In this document: positions 25,817 to 35,057 of the stretch, piece by piece
How positions within the stretch are numbered: the first letter of the stretch is position 1
Layout: each line of letters starts with the position of its first letter
DNA from: Sanyastnella coralliicola
GTDB taxonomy: Bacteria > Bacteroidota > Bacteroidia > Flavobacteriales_D > Sanyastnellaceae
Assembly (NCBI RefSeq): GCF_030845195.1
Contig: NZ_CP132543.1
Coordinates: forward strand, 823,501-887,500
DNA length: 64,000 nucleotides
Direction of reading: 5' to 3'
Made by a program: the position numbers and the translations under genes
Notes under the pieces: generated by a model
Seen by the model: the letters and a program-made list of their open reading frames with translations, nothing else
Told to the model about the DNA's origin: nothing
The model's database searches: none

Positions 25817-27061
25817 TTGGACATTTTTGAACGAATCAAAAACAACCGCGGGCCGCTAGGGCAGCACGCGAAAGAGTCTCATGGTTACTTCACTTTCCCT
25901 AAGTTGGAAGGGCCTATTTCTAACCGCATGCAGTTCCGTGGGAAGGATGTACTCGTATGGAGTATCAACAACTACCTCGGACTTGCAAACCACCCTGAAG
26001 TGCGTAAGGCAGATGCCGATGCAGCTGCTGAGTGGGGTATGGCGTACCCAATGGGTGCCCGTATGATGTCAGGTCAGACGAAGTACCACGAGCAACTAGA
26101 ATCTCAGATCGCTGAGTTCATGCAAAAAGATGATGCATTCTTGTTGAACTACGGTTACCAAGGGTGTATGAGTGCTATCGAAGCGCTTGTAGATCGTCAC
26201 GATGTTATCGTTTACGATTCAGAATCTCACGCATGTATGGTGGATGGAGTTCGCCTTCACCAAGGAAAGCGCTTTGTTTTCCAGCACAACGACATGGAGA
26301 GCTTTGTAAAGCAGCTTGATCGCGCTAAGAATCTAACTGAGCAAACTGGAGGTGGAATCCTCGTTGTTACTGAAGGTGTCTTCGGTATGGCAGGTGACCA
26401 AGGAAAGTTGGCTGAAATCGTTGCATTCAAACAAGAGTACGGATTCCGTCTCTTCGTTGATGATGCACACGGGTTCGGTACGATCGGTGAGAACGGACGC
26501 GGGGCAGGAGATGCTCAAGGTGTTCAGGATGAAATCGATGTGTACTTCGGAACATTTGCAAAGTCGATGGCAACAGTAGGTGCCTTCGTAGCAGGTGACG
26601 AGCATGTGATTGATTACCTACGCTACAACATGCGTTCTCAAACATTCGCGAAGTCATTGCCAATGCCAATCGTTATTGGTGCGATGAAGCGTTTGGAGAT
26701 GATCACAACGCAGTCTCAATTCAAAGACAACCTTTGGAAAATCGCAAACGCGCTTCAAGGTGGTCTGAAAGAAGCAGGATTCAACATTGGTGAAACTAAC
26801 TCTGCGGTGACTCCAGTATTCCTTTCAGGAGGACTAGGAGAAGCAACAAATTTGACACTAGACCTTCGTGAGAATCACGGAATCTTCTGTTCTATCGTTG
26901 TTTACCCAGTGGTACCAAAAGACACAATCATGCTTCGCTTGATCCCAACAGCAGTTCACACACTTGAAGACGTGGAATACACGATCGAGACTTTCAAGAA
27001 GGTTCAGACCAAATTGAAGGCAGGTGAGTACGTGAGCGAAGGGATCGCTAGCTGGACATAA
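25817..27061 (+). CDS. Alpha-oxoamine synthase (serine palmitoyltransferase / cysteate acyltransferase type)
   Basis: 414 residues, TTG start. PLP fold type I of the AONS family: His138 (stacking on PLP), VDDAHGFG (Asp215-216) and Schiff-base Lys249 in YFGTFAKSMATVGAF. These enzymes condense an amino acid with an acyl-CoA, releasing CO2. In Bacteroidota members make 3-ketosphinganine from serine (sphingolipids) or 3-ketocapnine from cysteate (sulfonolipids); biotin or glycine enzymes are other family options. No biotin genes are near, so lipid synthesis is favoured (inference). The preceding Cys/Met enzyme could be functionally related, but a 187-bp gap with its own promoter separates them. 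Confidence 0.75.
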   Translation: MDIFERIKNNRGPLGQHAKESHGYFTFPKLEGPISNRMQFRGKDVLVWSINNYLGLANHPEVRKADADAAAEWGMAYPMGARMMSGQTKYHEQLESQIAEFMQKDDAFLLNYGYQGCMSAIEALVDRHDVIVYDSESHACMVDGVRLHQGKRFVFQHNDMESFVKQLDRAKNLTEQTGGGILVVTEGVFGMAGDQGKLAEIVAFKQEYGFRLFVDDAHGFGTIGENGRGAGDAQGVQDEIDVYFGTFAKSMATVGAFVAGDEHVIDYLRYNMRSQTFAKSLPMPIVIGAMKRLEMITTQSQFKDNLWKIANALQGGLKEAGFNIGETNSAVTPVFLSGGLGEATNLTLDLRENHGIFCSIVVYPVVPKDTIMLRLIPTAVHTLEDVEYTIETFKKVQTKLKAGEYVSEGIASWT

Positions 27062-27094
27062 AAAACTGACCTGCGAAAGCTATAACTTGCAGGC

Positions 27095-27829
27095 ATGCGC
27101 TATTTCCTTAGACTCGCTTACCGCGGAACCAACTATGTTGGTTGGCAGATCCAACCCAACGGAGAAACCGTTCAAGGAACCATTGAGAAGGCGCTACAGA
27201 CATACTTAAGAATGGAGGTAAAAACCATGGGCTGTGGCCGCACCGATACCGGTGTCCACGCTAGTGAGTTTTACCTCCATTTTGATTTTGAGCCCTTGGA
27301 AGACCCGGCACAGTTGGTTTACAAGCTCAATCATCTCCTCCCTGAAGACATCGCGATCTTCGATTGTATCCCAGTCGGTGACGATGACCATGCCCGATTC
27401 GGCGCTAGCCAACGAACCTACCATTACTTTTTACACCGTAGAAAAGACCCCTTCTTAAAAGGACAGTCTACCTATATCATATATGACCTTGATCTAGACC
27501 TCATGAATCAGGAGGCAGAGTGGTTAAAAAGTGTGAAGGATTTTGGTGCTTTTTGCAAGGCAGGAGGGAGTCAACACACCACGATTTGCGACCTCAAAGA
27601 ATGCGTTTGGAAGCAAGAAAATCACCGCTATATTTTCACCGTTAGCGCCGATAGGTTCCTGAGAAACATGGTGCGTAGCATGGTAGGTACCTTCATCGAT
27701 CTCGGACGTGGAAAGATCACTTCTGAAGAGTTCAGGGCGATCGTGAATTCCGGTGAAAGAAAGAATGCAGGAACATCTGTCTCACCTGATGGTTTATTTC
27801 TTGCACGGGTCAAGTACCCGTTTTTGTAA
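27095..27829 (+). CDS. truA: tRNA pseudouridine synthase A
   Basis: 244 residues. Modifies U38-40 in the anticodon stem of tRNAs. The catalytic Asp is in the GCGRTDTGVHA motif (about residues 45-55). Also seen are YRGTNYVGWQ at the N-terminus, the KLNHLLPEDI stretch and the C-terminal MVRSMVGT with LFLARVKYP. Standard length. The ABC transporter gene begins 24 nt downstream. Confidence 0.95.
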   Translation: MRYFLRLAYRGTNYVGWQIQPNGETVQGTIEKALQTYLRMEVKTMGCGRTDTGVHASEFYLHFDFEPLEDPAQLVYKLNHLLPEDIAIFDCIPVGDDDHARFGASQRTYHYFLHRRKDPFLKGQSTYIIYDLDLDLMNQEAEWLKSVKDFGAFCKAGGSQHTTICDLKECVWKQENHRYIFTVSADRFLRNMVRSMVGTFIDLGRGKITSEEFRAIVNSGERKNAGTSVSPDGLFLARVKYPFL

Positions 27830-27853
27830 TTTCGCCATTCGATAGCGAGCATT

Positions 27854-29674
27854 TTGAGTCAATCCTCTGCCCAAGGCAACATTTTCGACGCAGGCATTCT
27901 TCGTAGAATCCTGAAACAAGTAGGACCTTACCGCTTCTGGTTCCGCCTTACTGCATCGCTCGTAATTCTGCTCGCAGCCCTGGTTTGGATTCGTCCGGCC
28001 TTGATCGGATTTGCCATAGACGCCTTTGTGGCAAGCGTACCTGCAGAAGAATTGCAAGGCTTGAAGAGTTGGTTATACCATACTACCGACGGTTGGTTTA
28101 GTTCTAACGGTGAGGGATTGCTGTATACATTCCTGGTTGTCGTCGGACTGCTCATCCTTGAAGCGATTCTTCAATTCTATCAAACGTATTTGGCGAATTG
28201 GGTAGCGCAAAGTGTGACTCTTGATATGCGTTCGCGCCTCTACAAGCACATCCTTGGCTTCCGTTTGAAATACTTCGATAAGAATCCTGTTGGAACCTTC
28301 GTTACGCGTTTGGTCTCTGATATCGATGGGGTAGCGAATGTATTCTCTAACGGGATCTTGAGCGTGATCGGCGATTTGCTGAAGCTCTTTGTGGTGATTG
28401 CTTACATGCTCTACACCAACTGGTTGTTAACGCTCATTGTATTGGTGCCCATCCCGATTCTTTTGGTGGCAACCCGCATCTTCCAAAAGGCCATCAAGAA
28501 GGCCTTTATCAAGGTGCGTAACCAAGTAAACAAGATCAACGTCTTCGTGCAAGAGCACGTGACCGGGATGAACATCGTTCAAATTTTCCATCGAGAGAAT
28601 AAGGAGAAAGAGCGATTCGAAAAGATCAATCGTGAGCACCGTGATGCGAACATCGCCTCCATTTGGGCCTTCAGTATTTTCTTCCCGATCGTTGAACTGC
28701 TTTCAGCGAGCAGTGTCGCTTTATTGCTGTGGTGGGGAATGCGTCGTGCTGTGGAAGGAACGGTTTCATTAGGTACACTCCTTGAGTTCATTCTTTATGT
28801 CTTCATGCTGTATCGTCCGATTCGCCAGTTGGCAGATCGTTTCAATGTGCTGCAAATGGGAATCGTGAACGCTGAGCGTGTGTTCAACCTTTTTGATTCC
28901 GAAGAGGCTATCGCCGAAACGCCAACGCCTTCTCCGGTAGATACGTTTAAAGGCCACATCAAATTCGAAGATGTGTGGTTCGCGTACAATGACGAAGATT
29001 GGGTGCTCAAAGGGGTTTCATTTGAAGTGAAGCCAGGAGAGACCTTAGCATTCGTAGGAGCAACAGGAGCTGGTAAATCATCTGTGATCAACTTGATTTC
29101 TCGATTCTACGAATTCCAGAAAGGGAAGATCACGATTGACGGAGTTGACATTCGCGAACTTCCATTGGCAACTATTCGCCGTACGGTAGCCGTAGTGCTT
29201 CAAGACGTCTTCTTGTTTAGCGATTCGATACGAAACAACGTCACACTTTACGATGCCCACATTAGTGAATCAGATATCGTAGAATCTGGTAAAGCAGTAG
29301 GAGCGCACGATTTCATTCAGCGCCTCCCTGGTAAATATGACTACGATGTCAAAGAAAGAGGGGGAATGTTGAGCGTTGGTCAACGTCAGTTATTGGCATT
29401 CATGCGAGCTTACGTGTACAAGCCAAGCATTCTCGTTCTTGACGAAGCCACATCGAGTATTGATACCGAAAGCGAAGAGCTTATCCAGAAAGCAACGGAG
29501 AAATTGACTGAAGGACGAACTTCTATCGTGATTGCTCACCGTCTTTCGACCATTCAAAATGCCGATAGAATTCTGGTAATGGAGAAAGGAAATGTGGTGC
29601 AACAAGGTACCCATGCTTCACTCTTGAAAGAGGAGGGGCCATACAAGCGACTCTTTGAAATGCAATTCGCTTAG
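27854..29674 (+). CDS. ABC-type exporter, fused permease and ATPase
   Basis: 606 residues, TTG start. N-terminal ABC membrane domain of about 330 residues with six hydrophobic segments and the coupling-helix region FVTRLVSDIDGV. C-terminal ATPase: Walker A GATGAGKSS, Q-loop VLQDVFLFS, signature LSVGQRQ, Walker B LVLDEATSS and H-loop IAHRLST. This is the MsbA/LmrA-like half-transporter layout, which works as a homodimer. Lipid, peptide or drug export is possible. No accessory genes are near. Confidence 0.9.
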   Translation: MSQSSAQGNIFDAGILRRILKQVGPYRFWFRLTASLVILLAALVWIRPALIGFAIDAFVASVPAEELQGLKSWLYHTTDGWFSSNGEGLLYTFLVVVGLLILEAILQFYQTYLANWVAQSVTLDMRSRLYKHILGFRLKYFDKNPVGTFVTRLVSDIDGVANVFSNGILSVIGDLLKLFVVIAYMLYTNWLLTLIVLVPIPILLVATRIFQKAIKKAFIKVRNQVNKINVFVQEHVTGMNIVQIFHRENKEKERFEKINREHRDANIASIWAFSIFFPIVELLSASSVALLLWWGMRRAVEGTVSLGTLLEFILYVFMLYRPIRQLADRFNVLQMGIVNAERVFNLFDSEEAIAETPTPSPVDTFKGHIKFEDVWFAYNDEDWVLKGVSFEVKPGETLAFVGATGAGKSSVINLISRFYEFQKGKITIDGVDIRELPLATIRRTVAVVLQDVFLFSDSIRNNVTLYDAHISESDIVESGKAVGAHDFIQRLPGKYDYDVKERGGMLSVGQRQLLAFMRAYVYKPSILVLDEATSSIDTESEELIQKATEKLTEGRTSIVIAHRLSTIQNADRILVMEKGNVVQQGTHASLLKEEGPYKRLFEMQFA

Positions 29675-29747
29675 AAAGAACTTCTTTCAACGGTTGCAAC
29701 CATCTGGTATTATTCCGAGTTTTATAGGTGAAACAACTTGCTATCTC

Positions 29748-32700
29748 GTGGTAAACAGACTGATCATCTGTGTATTTCTACTGTTGGCCTTCGCTAGCGC
29801 GGAACGCCTAACGGCTCAAACAGGATGTCCGAGTATTGATGCTTTGACGCTTGATGGGCAAGATGCGCTTACCATCGATTGTGATCAACCCTGTGCCACC
29901 TTAGAGGCAGAGGTATTCGAGACAGGAAGCACTGACGAGTACGTTGTAGAGAGTATTCCTTTTGATCCCCCTTACCCATTCAATGACGGAACGTCACTTT
30001 TCATTGGTATTGATGATACTTGGAGTGGTGCCATTGACCTTCCCTTTGAGTTTTGCTTCTTTGGAATCAACTACGATCAGATTGTCGTAGGGTCAAATGG
30101 TGTCATCACTTTCGATGCAGGTGAGGCGAACGGATATTGCCCCTGGGCTTTCAATGAAACGGCTCCAGATCCTGGATTACCTACCAATGCGATTTTTGGA
30201 GTGTACTACGATATCAACCCGGCAACTTGTGGTGCGGTGCGCTACGAGATCCTGGGAGAAGAGCCGTGTAGAACCTTCGTGGTGAACTACGATGGTGTAT
30301 GTCACTTCTCTTGTTCTTCGCTGCAAACCACAACGCAGATCGTATTCTACGAGACCACCAATACCATTGACATCTATATTGATGACAAACCAACCTGTTC
30401 AGGCTGGAATGGTGGAAGCTCATTGCTTGGAATTCAGAATAACACAGGAACCGTGGCCTACGTCCCTCCAGGCAGAAATACTGGGGCATGGACGGCGAAC
30501 TCTGAAGCGTGGCGATTCACACCTTCAGGAGGAGCACCTTCATACACGGTGACTTGGTTCGAAGATGGAAATGAAATTGGGACTGGTGATACCATTGAGG
30601 TATGTCCGAGTGAGACAACAACTTACACCGCCACTGCGGTTTACGACGGTTGTGGAGGAAGCGATATTGAAGTAACTGATGATTTCACAATCACAGTTGA
30701 TTATAACGTTGATGAGCTACCTGATCCAACCATTGCCAATCCGGTAACTGATCTATGTATTAGTGACGTCAATTACCAAGTCGAAGTATTAGAAGAAGGT
30801 GGAACTTTCAGTTCGAATTGCATAGGCTGCCTCGATGCTGATGGTATGTTTGATGTGGTTGGAGCTGGCACAGGAACCTATGACATCATTTACACTCAAG
30901 CGAGTGACTGTGGGGATATCACTGACCAGTTCACGGTGAACGTTATCATGGATGCTGATGCGAGTATTACTTCGGTCGATCCTTTATGTACTTCTGCCGC
31001 CGCTATCAATATGGTTGGGGCTAACCCAGGCGGAACTTGGACGACCGATGATTGCGTTGACTGTTTGACTGCAGACGGAACTTTTGATCCAGCCTTAGCT
31101 AACCCAGGAAACATTGATGTAACCTATACCATTGATGGTGTTTGTCCTGACAACGACCAATTCACAGTTGAAGTGGTTTCTCAGGATGACGCTACGGTCA
31201 TTATGCCGGCATTCATTTGTGAGAATGGGGGAGAAACCTTGATCCCAGCGGTGCAAGCAGGCGGAGACTGGACGGCAGACTGTAATGACTGCATCGATCA
31301 GAATGGAAACTTTGATCCGCTCGTTTCCGGTCCAGGGATCTTTACCATTGAATACGATTTTGACACCTTCTGTCCAGATAACTCTGTGCAGACCTTAGAG
31401 GTGGTAGCCGTAACGGAACCAGACATTGATCCGGTAAATGATTTGTGTACCTCAAGTGATCCGGTTGTTCTTATCGCTAACGCGGAAGGTGGAGATTGGT
31501 CAGCAGATTGTGGGAACTGCATTAACGGACAAGGAAGCTTCGATCCTTCTACAGGGGCAGGAGACTTCACGGTGACGTATATGATCGACGGTTTATGTCC
31601 GGTTTCAACCACCGAATCCGTGACTGTACTCGATCAACAAGATGCGACCATCACAGCGGTAGATACCTTGTGTACAGCTGGGGCCGTAGAGTTTTTAAAT
31701 GCCGTTGATCCCAACGGAACATGGACGGCCGACTGCGTGGGATGTGTTGATCCGGTTAGCGGAGCATTCGATCCTTCGTCTGTATTCCCTGGAGATTACA
31801 CGGTAACCTACACCATCACTGGCCTTTGTGGAGACGCCTCTTCAGAGACCTTCAACGTAGACTTCTCTGATGATGCCACCATCATTCCTCCAACGGATTA
31901 CTGTCTGGGTTGGGGAGATGTTCAAATTGATTCCAACCAAGATGGCGGACATTGGACGGCGACGTGTGGTGATTGTATTGATGCAGCTTCTGGTGTGTTC
32001 AATACAGAGGTAGCAGGCGTTGGAACGCACACCATTATTTACAACTTCAGTGGCCTATGTGGAGCACAAGATCAAACAGAGATCACGGTCACTCCAAACG
32101 ACGATAGCACCATTCAAGAAGAGTTTGGATTTTGTATTGATGCGGGCGGACAGCAACTGGTGGCAGCTACTCCTGGTGGGTTCTGGACAGCAACTTGTGA
32201 TAACTGTGTGACAGCTCAAGGGCTATTCTCTCCATCGATTGCTGGAATTGGAACGCATACAGTGACTTATTCTATTCCTGGTCCTTGTGGAACGGAGAGT
32301 AGTGAAGATATTGAGATTTTCCCGTTGCCTGTGCCGACCTTCTCAGCGCAGGAGACCTCAGGATGTGTTCCTTTTACTGCAGGGTTTGCTCAAGATTCAG
32401 TTCAGAACGTTACCTGTCAGTGGGACTTTGGTGACGGAACTTTTGGAACTGACTGTGGATTTACGGCGCACACTTATGACAATCCGGGTTGTTACGATGT
32501 AGGTCTCACCATGACCAGCTTCGAAGGATGCGTGAATAGTGTTCAATACAATAACATTGTATGTGGACTAGATCTTCCAGAAGCGGCGTATATCTACTCC
32601 CCAACCAATCCAACCACTGATGACCCAATTATTTCCTTAGAGGAAATGGCCATTGGTGAAATAGCCTATGAATGGACCATTGACGGAATGGTGCTGTCCA

Positions 32701-33104
32701 ATGAAGATGACTTCGAGTATAATCTGTTAGACGCAGGGGCGAACATTGTTGATTTATGCTTGACAGCGATTGATGAGAATGGCTGTATCGATGTCTTTTG
32801 TAGGAACATCGAAATGATCGAGAAGCTTCGTGTATACGTACCGAATGCCTTTACACCAGATGGCGATGGCGTGAATGAAGTGTGGCTACCAAGCGTGATC
32901 GGGGCCGTGGAATATCAAGTGATTGTCTTTGACCGTTGGGGAGATATCGTCTTCCAAAGTAATACGGTAGGTGAACCTTGGCTAGGAAACCGTCAACAAG
33001 GAGAATACTTCGTGCCTGATGGCCTGTATCATTACTTCCTAACGGCTGTAGGACAAGACCTAGAGACAGTGGAGTATTCAGGTCATGTGATCATTATGCG
33101 TTGA
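29748..33104 (+). CDS. Large secreted T9SS type-B protein with seven internal CxxC repeats and a PKD domain
   Basis: 1118 residues from the GTG at 29748, which places the signal peptide (NRLIICVFLLLAFASAERLTAQ) at the N-terminus; an ATG at 29655 would overlap the ABC gene and add a non-signal tail. Residues about 45-270 form a jelly-roll-like region (DLPFEFCFFGINYD, VGSNGVITFD). Then come seven repeats of about 75 residues (30723-32330), a PKD domain (CQWDFGDGTFG), and the type-B sorting domain (VPNAFTPDGDGVNEVWLP, FDRWGDIVF). Its 3' end overlaps the convergent kinase gene by 11 bp. Likely a surface adhesin or matrix protein. Confidence 0.8.
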   Translation: MVNRLIICVFLLLAFASAERLTAQTGCPSIDALTLDGQDALTIDCDQPCATLEAEVFETGSTDEYVVESIPFDPPYPFNDGTSLFIGIDDTWSGAIDLPFEFCFFGINYDQIVVGSNGVITFDAGEANGYCPWAFNETAPDPGLPTNAIFGVYYDINPATCGAVRYEILGEEPCRTFVVNYDGVCHFSCSSLQTTTQIVFYETTNTIDIYIDDKPTCSGWNGGSSLLGIQNNTGTVAYVPPGRNTGAWTANSEAWRFTPSGGAPSYTVTWFEDGNEIGTGDTIEVCPSETTTYTATAVYDGCGGSDIEVTDDFTITVDYNVDELPDPTIANPVTDLCISDVNYQVEVLEEGGTFSSNCIGCLDADGMFDVVGAGTGTYDIIYTQASDCGDITDQFTVNVIMDADASITSVDPLCTSAAAINMVGANPGGTWTTDDCVDCLTADGTFDPALANPGNIDVTYTIDGVCPDNDQFTVEVVSQDDATVIMPAFICENGGETLIPAVQAGGDWTADCNDCIDQNGNFDPLVSGPGIFTIEYDFDTFCPDNSVQTLEVVAVTEPDIDPVNDLCTSSDPVVLIANAEGGDWSADCGNCINGQGSFDPSTGAGDFTVTYMIDGLCPVSTTESVTVLDQQDATITAVDTLCTAGAVEFLNAVDPNGTWTADCVGCVDPVSGAFDPSSVFPGDYTVTYTITGLCGDASSETFNVDFSDDATIIPPTDYCLGWGDVQIDSNQDGGHWTATCGDCIDAASGVFNTEVAGVGTHTIIYNFSGLCGAQDQTEITVTPNDDSTIQEEFGFCIDAGGQQLVAATPGGFWTATCDNCVTAQGLFSPSIAGIGTHTVTYSIPGPCGTESSEDIEIFPLPVPTFSAQETSGCVPFTAGFAQDSVQNVTCQWDFGDGTFGTDCGFTAHTYDNPGCYDVGLTMTSFEGCVNSVQYNNIVCGLDLPEAAYIYSPTNPTTDDPIISLEEMAIGEIAYEWTIDGMVLSNEDDFEYNLLDAGANIVDLCLTAIDENGCIDVFCRNIEMIEKLRVYVPNAFTPDGDGVNEVWLPSVIGAVEYQVIVFDRWGDIVFQSNTVGEPWLGNRQQGEYFVPDGLYHYFLTAVGQDLETVEYSGHVIIMR
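29792..29804 (+). repeat. Dispersed 13-bp motif, exact copy
   Basis: CGCTAGCGCGGAA inside the signal peptide region of the repeat protein, encoding Ala-Ser-Ala-Glu. Confidence 0.85.
30723..32330 (+). repeat. Seven tandem in-gene repeats of about 75 codons
   Basis: Each unit starts around D-A-T-I, has an early LC Cys, a GGTWTADC-x-x-C core (two Cys), a GxFDP turn and a TVTYxIxGxC strand ending in a Cys. Units 1 and 6-7 are the most divergent. The spacing suggests disulphide-stabilised Ig-like domains outside the cell. The nucleotide sequences have diverged, so the array looks old rather than recently expanded. Confidence 0.85.
31475..31487 (+). repeat. Dispersed 13-bp motif, A variant
   Basis: CGCTAACGCGGAA in the fourth repeat of the T9SS protein, encoding Ala-Asn-Ala-Glu; sister repeats have other residues at this point. 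Confidence 0.8.
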
Positions 33105-34416
33105 TCTCTTTCAACTTCTCGTAGAGCTGAGGAATGTTGATTGGCTTGGTGAGAAAAGAAGTTACGCCAGCCTTTAATAACGCATCTCTTGTTTCAGTGA
33201 ATACATCTGCGGTTAGTCCTACGATGTGAATGTCTTTCTGCTTCACTTTTCCAGCGCGAATATGTGTAGCCGTCTCAATTCCATCCATTTCAGGCATATG
33301 CATATCTAAAAGCAAGACATCGTATTCGGCGTTAGCCATTTTTTCAAGAACAACCAGACCATTTTCAGCGATATCAGGTACCAGATTCCATTGAGAGAAA
33401 ATCTGTTTCATCAGGTATTGGTTCATTTCAATATCCTCAGCAAGAAGTACCCTTAGGCCGCTAATGTCAGTTCCTGTTTCGATTACCTCACCGGAAGCAT
33501 CAGTAATGGTCGTGCCTTGACCTATTTTGTATCCAAGCTCAAACCCAAAAGTGGAGCCTTTACCATAGGTGCTCTCTACCCAAATCTTTCCATCCTGGAG
33601 CTCAATGAGTTCTTTTGTTATGGCAAGACCAAGTCCAGTTCCTCCGAATTTTCGTTTGGTTGAGGATTCAGCTTGTTCAAATTTCTGGAAGATGGAGTCA
33701 ACACGATCTTCAGGAATTCCCACCCCTGAGTCAGTCACCTCGATTTGAATTCGCACCGTATCCTCTGTTTTCTCGATGAGTTCAGCATCCATGCGAATCT
33801 TACCCACCTCCGTAAACTTCAGTGCATTTCCGATCAGATTGATCAGTACCTGATTGAGTTTGGTGGGATCTCCGATGAGGTGTTGTGGAATTTCGTCGTC
33901 AATGGTGAGCACGAACTTGAGTCCTTTCTCACTCGCTTGGTGGCGGAAAGTCTCCTTCAAACGACGACAGATATAAGGGAAGTCAAAGTTGACTTCTTCA
34001 AAGCTGATTTTTCCAGATTCAATGGCAGAGAAATCAAGGATGTCATTGATCAACGACATCAATGTATCTGCACTATGCTTGACGTTCTGAACGAGTTCAG
34101 CGCCTTTGTCTGGGAGCTCTTGCATGCGCAAGATTTCGGTAAGGCCGACAATCGCATTCAAAGGCGTGCGGATCTCATGACTCATGTTTGAGAGGAATTC
34201 TGATTTCGCTCTCGAAGAAGCTTCGGCAGCTTCCATGGCCTCTTCCAGTTCGTGCGTGCGTTCCTTGATCTTGACTTCTAAGGAGTCGTTCATTTCCTGA
34301 AGCTCTTGGTTCAGGGTAAACAACTCCCGAGATTTTTCTTCGATGATCAGCTCGGCATTCTTACGCGCCTGTCGTTCTCTTCGGATGATATTTTTTAGTG
34401 ACTCGAGGTCGCTCAT
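33094..34416 (-). CDS. Soluble hybrid histidine kinase of an H-NOX pair
   Basis: 440 residues. An N-terminal coiled coil (about 1-70) replaces a sensor domain. HisKA with phospho-acceptor His80 (NMSHEIRTPLN), HATPase_c with the N-box LINLIGNALKF, DSGVGIP and GGTGLGLAI motifs, and a C-terminal receiver with Asp371 (LLLDMHMPEMDG). No membrane segment is present. The ATG overlaps the H-NOX stop by 4 bp, so the two are translationally coupled. In known systems the H-NOX protein controls the kinase directly. There is no output domain here, so phosphate probably moves on to a separate HPt protein or regulator elsewhere. Confidence 0.9.
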   Translation of the reverse strand: MSDLESLKNIIRRERQARKNAELIIEEKSRELFTLNQELQEMNDSLEVKIKERTHELEEAMEAAEASSRAKSEFLSNMSHEIRTPLNAIVGLTEILRMQELPDKGAELVQNVKHSADTLMSLINDILDFSAIESGKISFEEVNFDFPYICRRLKETFRHQASEKGLKFVLTIDDEIPQHLIGDPTKLNQVLINLIGNALKFTEVGKIRMDAELIEKTEDTVRIQIEVTDSGVGIPEDRVDSIFQKFEQAESSTKRKFGGTGLGLAITKELIELQDGKIWVESTYGKGSTFGFELGYKIGQGTTITDASGEVIETGTDISGLRVLLAEDIEMNQYLMKQIFSQWNLVPDIAENGLVVLEKMANAEYDVLLLDMHMPEMDGIETATHIRAGKVKQKDIHIVGLTADVFTETRDALLKAGVTSFLTKPINIPQLYEKLKEINA

Positions 34417-34952
34417 GAACGGTTGATAGTGAATCGAACGACCTTACCGCTCTCCTCGATATTCTCTTTATTAATGTCGTAAGTCTCATTGAAATGCGTT
34501 GCACATCCTTCAATAAGACCTTCGGCAAAGTCTGCCATACGTCGCTCTGAAGTGTAGATCATTTCCAAGGTATTGTCGTCAATACGCTTGGTTTCAAAAC
34601 TAGGGAGCTCAGCATCTGGGTATAGTTTGCGCACCTCTACGTGGATGTAGCCCTCAATTTGTTCAAGGAACACGAAGCCATCGGTCACGCCAGTGAAGAA
34701 TTGCCCATAACCAGCAGCGAAGCGAGTAAATAAGTGATTCCCATATGCATTTAGAAGTTGGGGTATGCTCAAACCGGATTCACCACTCAAGTTGGTAACC
34801 AACTGAACCATTTCACTATGCTCGTAAGTTCCTACGGCAGTGTAGACACCGCCACTTGGGAGGTCTGCATTGGAAATAATTTTGTCTGCAACGTCAAAGC
34901 CGAATTTATCTTCGACCATCTCTAAGAACTCGGTAAAAACTACTCCTTTCAT
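34413..34952 (-). CDS. H-NOX (heme NO-binding) sensor protein
   Basis: 179 residues, the standard H-NOX length. Proximal heme ligand His104 (YIHVEVRKLYPDAELP) and the propionate-binding YxSxR motif as Tyr133-Ser135-Arg137 (YTSERRM). By alignment to the Thermoanaerobacter protein (offset +2), the distal-pocket Tyr that stabilises oxygen is Phe142 here. That points to an NO-selective rather than oxygen-binding sensor (inference from family knowledge). It is cotranscribed with the kinase that it should regulate; such pairs control biofilm or motility in other bacteria. Confidence 0.92.
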   Translation of the reverse strand: MKGVVFTEFLEMVEDKFGFDVADKIISNADLPSGGVYTAVGTYEHSEMVQLVTNLSGESGLSIPQLLNAYGNHLFTRFAAGYGQFFTGVTDGFVFLEQIEGYIHVEVRKLYPDAELPSFETKRIDDNTLEMIYTSERRMADFAEGLIEGCATHFNETYDINKENIEESGKVVRFTINRS

Positions 34953-35057
34953 TTATTTGGTTTTGTTCAAATTTACTATGGCCACAAGGGAATTGAAATC
35001 GGATAACTTCCTCTATTCTGAGTAGGAATCCACTGACATAATTTACACCTTTCCGAT

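Noticed and set aside
29655-29747. ATG at 29655 as the start of the large T9SS protein
   Set aside because: It would overlap the ABC transporter end by 20 bp and place the signal peptide about 30 residues inside; the GTG at 29748 is better.
34413-34952. Oxygen sensor reading of the H-NOX protein
   Set aside because: The distal Tyr needed for stable oxygen binding in known oxygen-type H-NOX proteins is Phe here.
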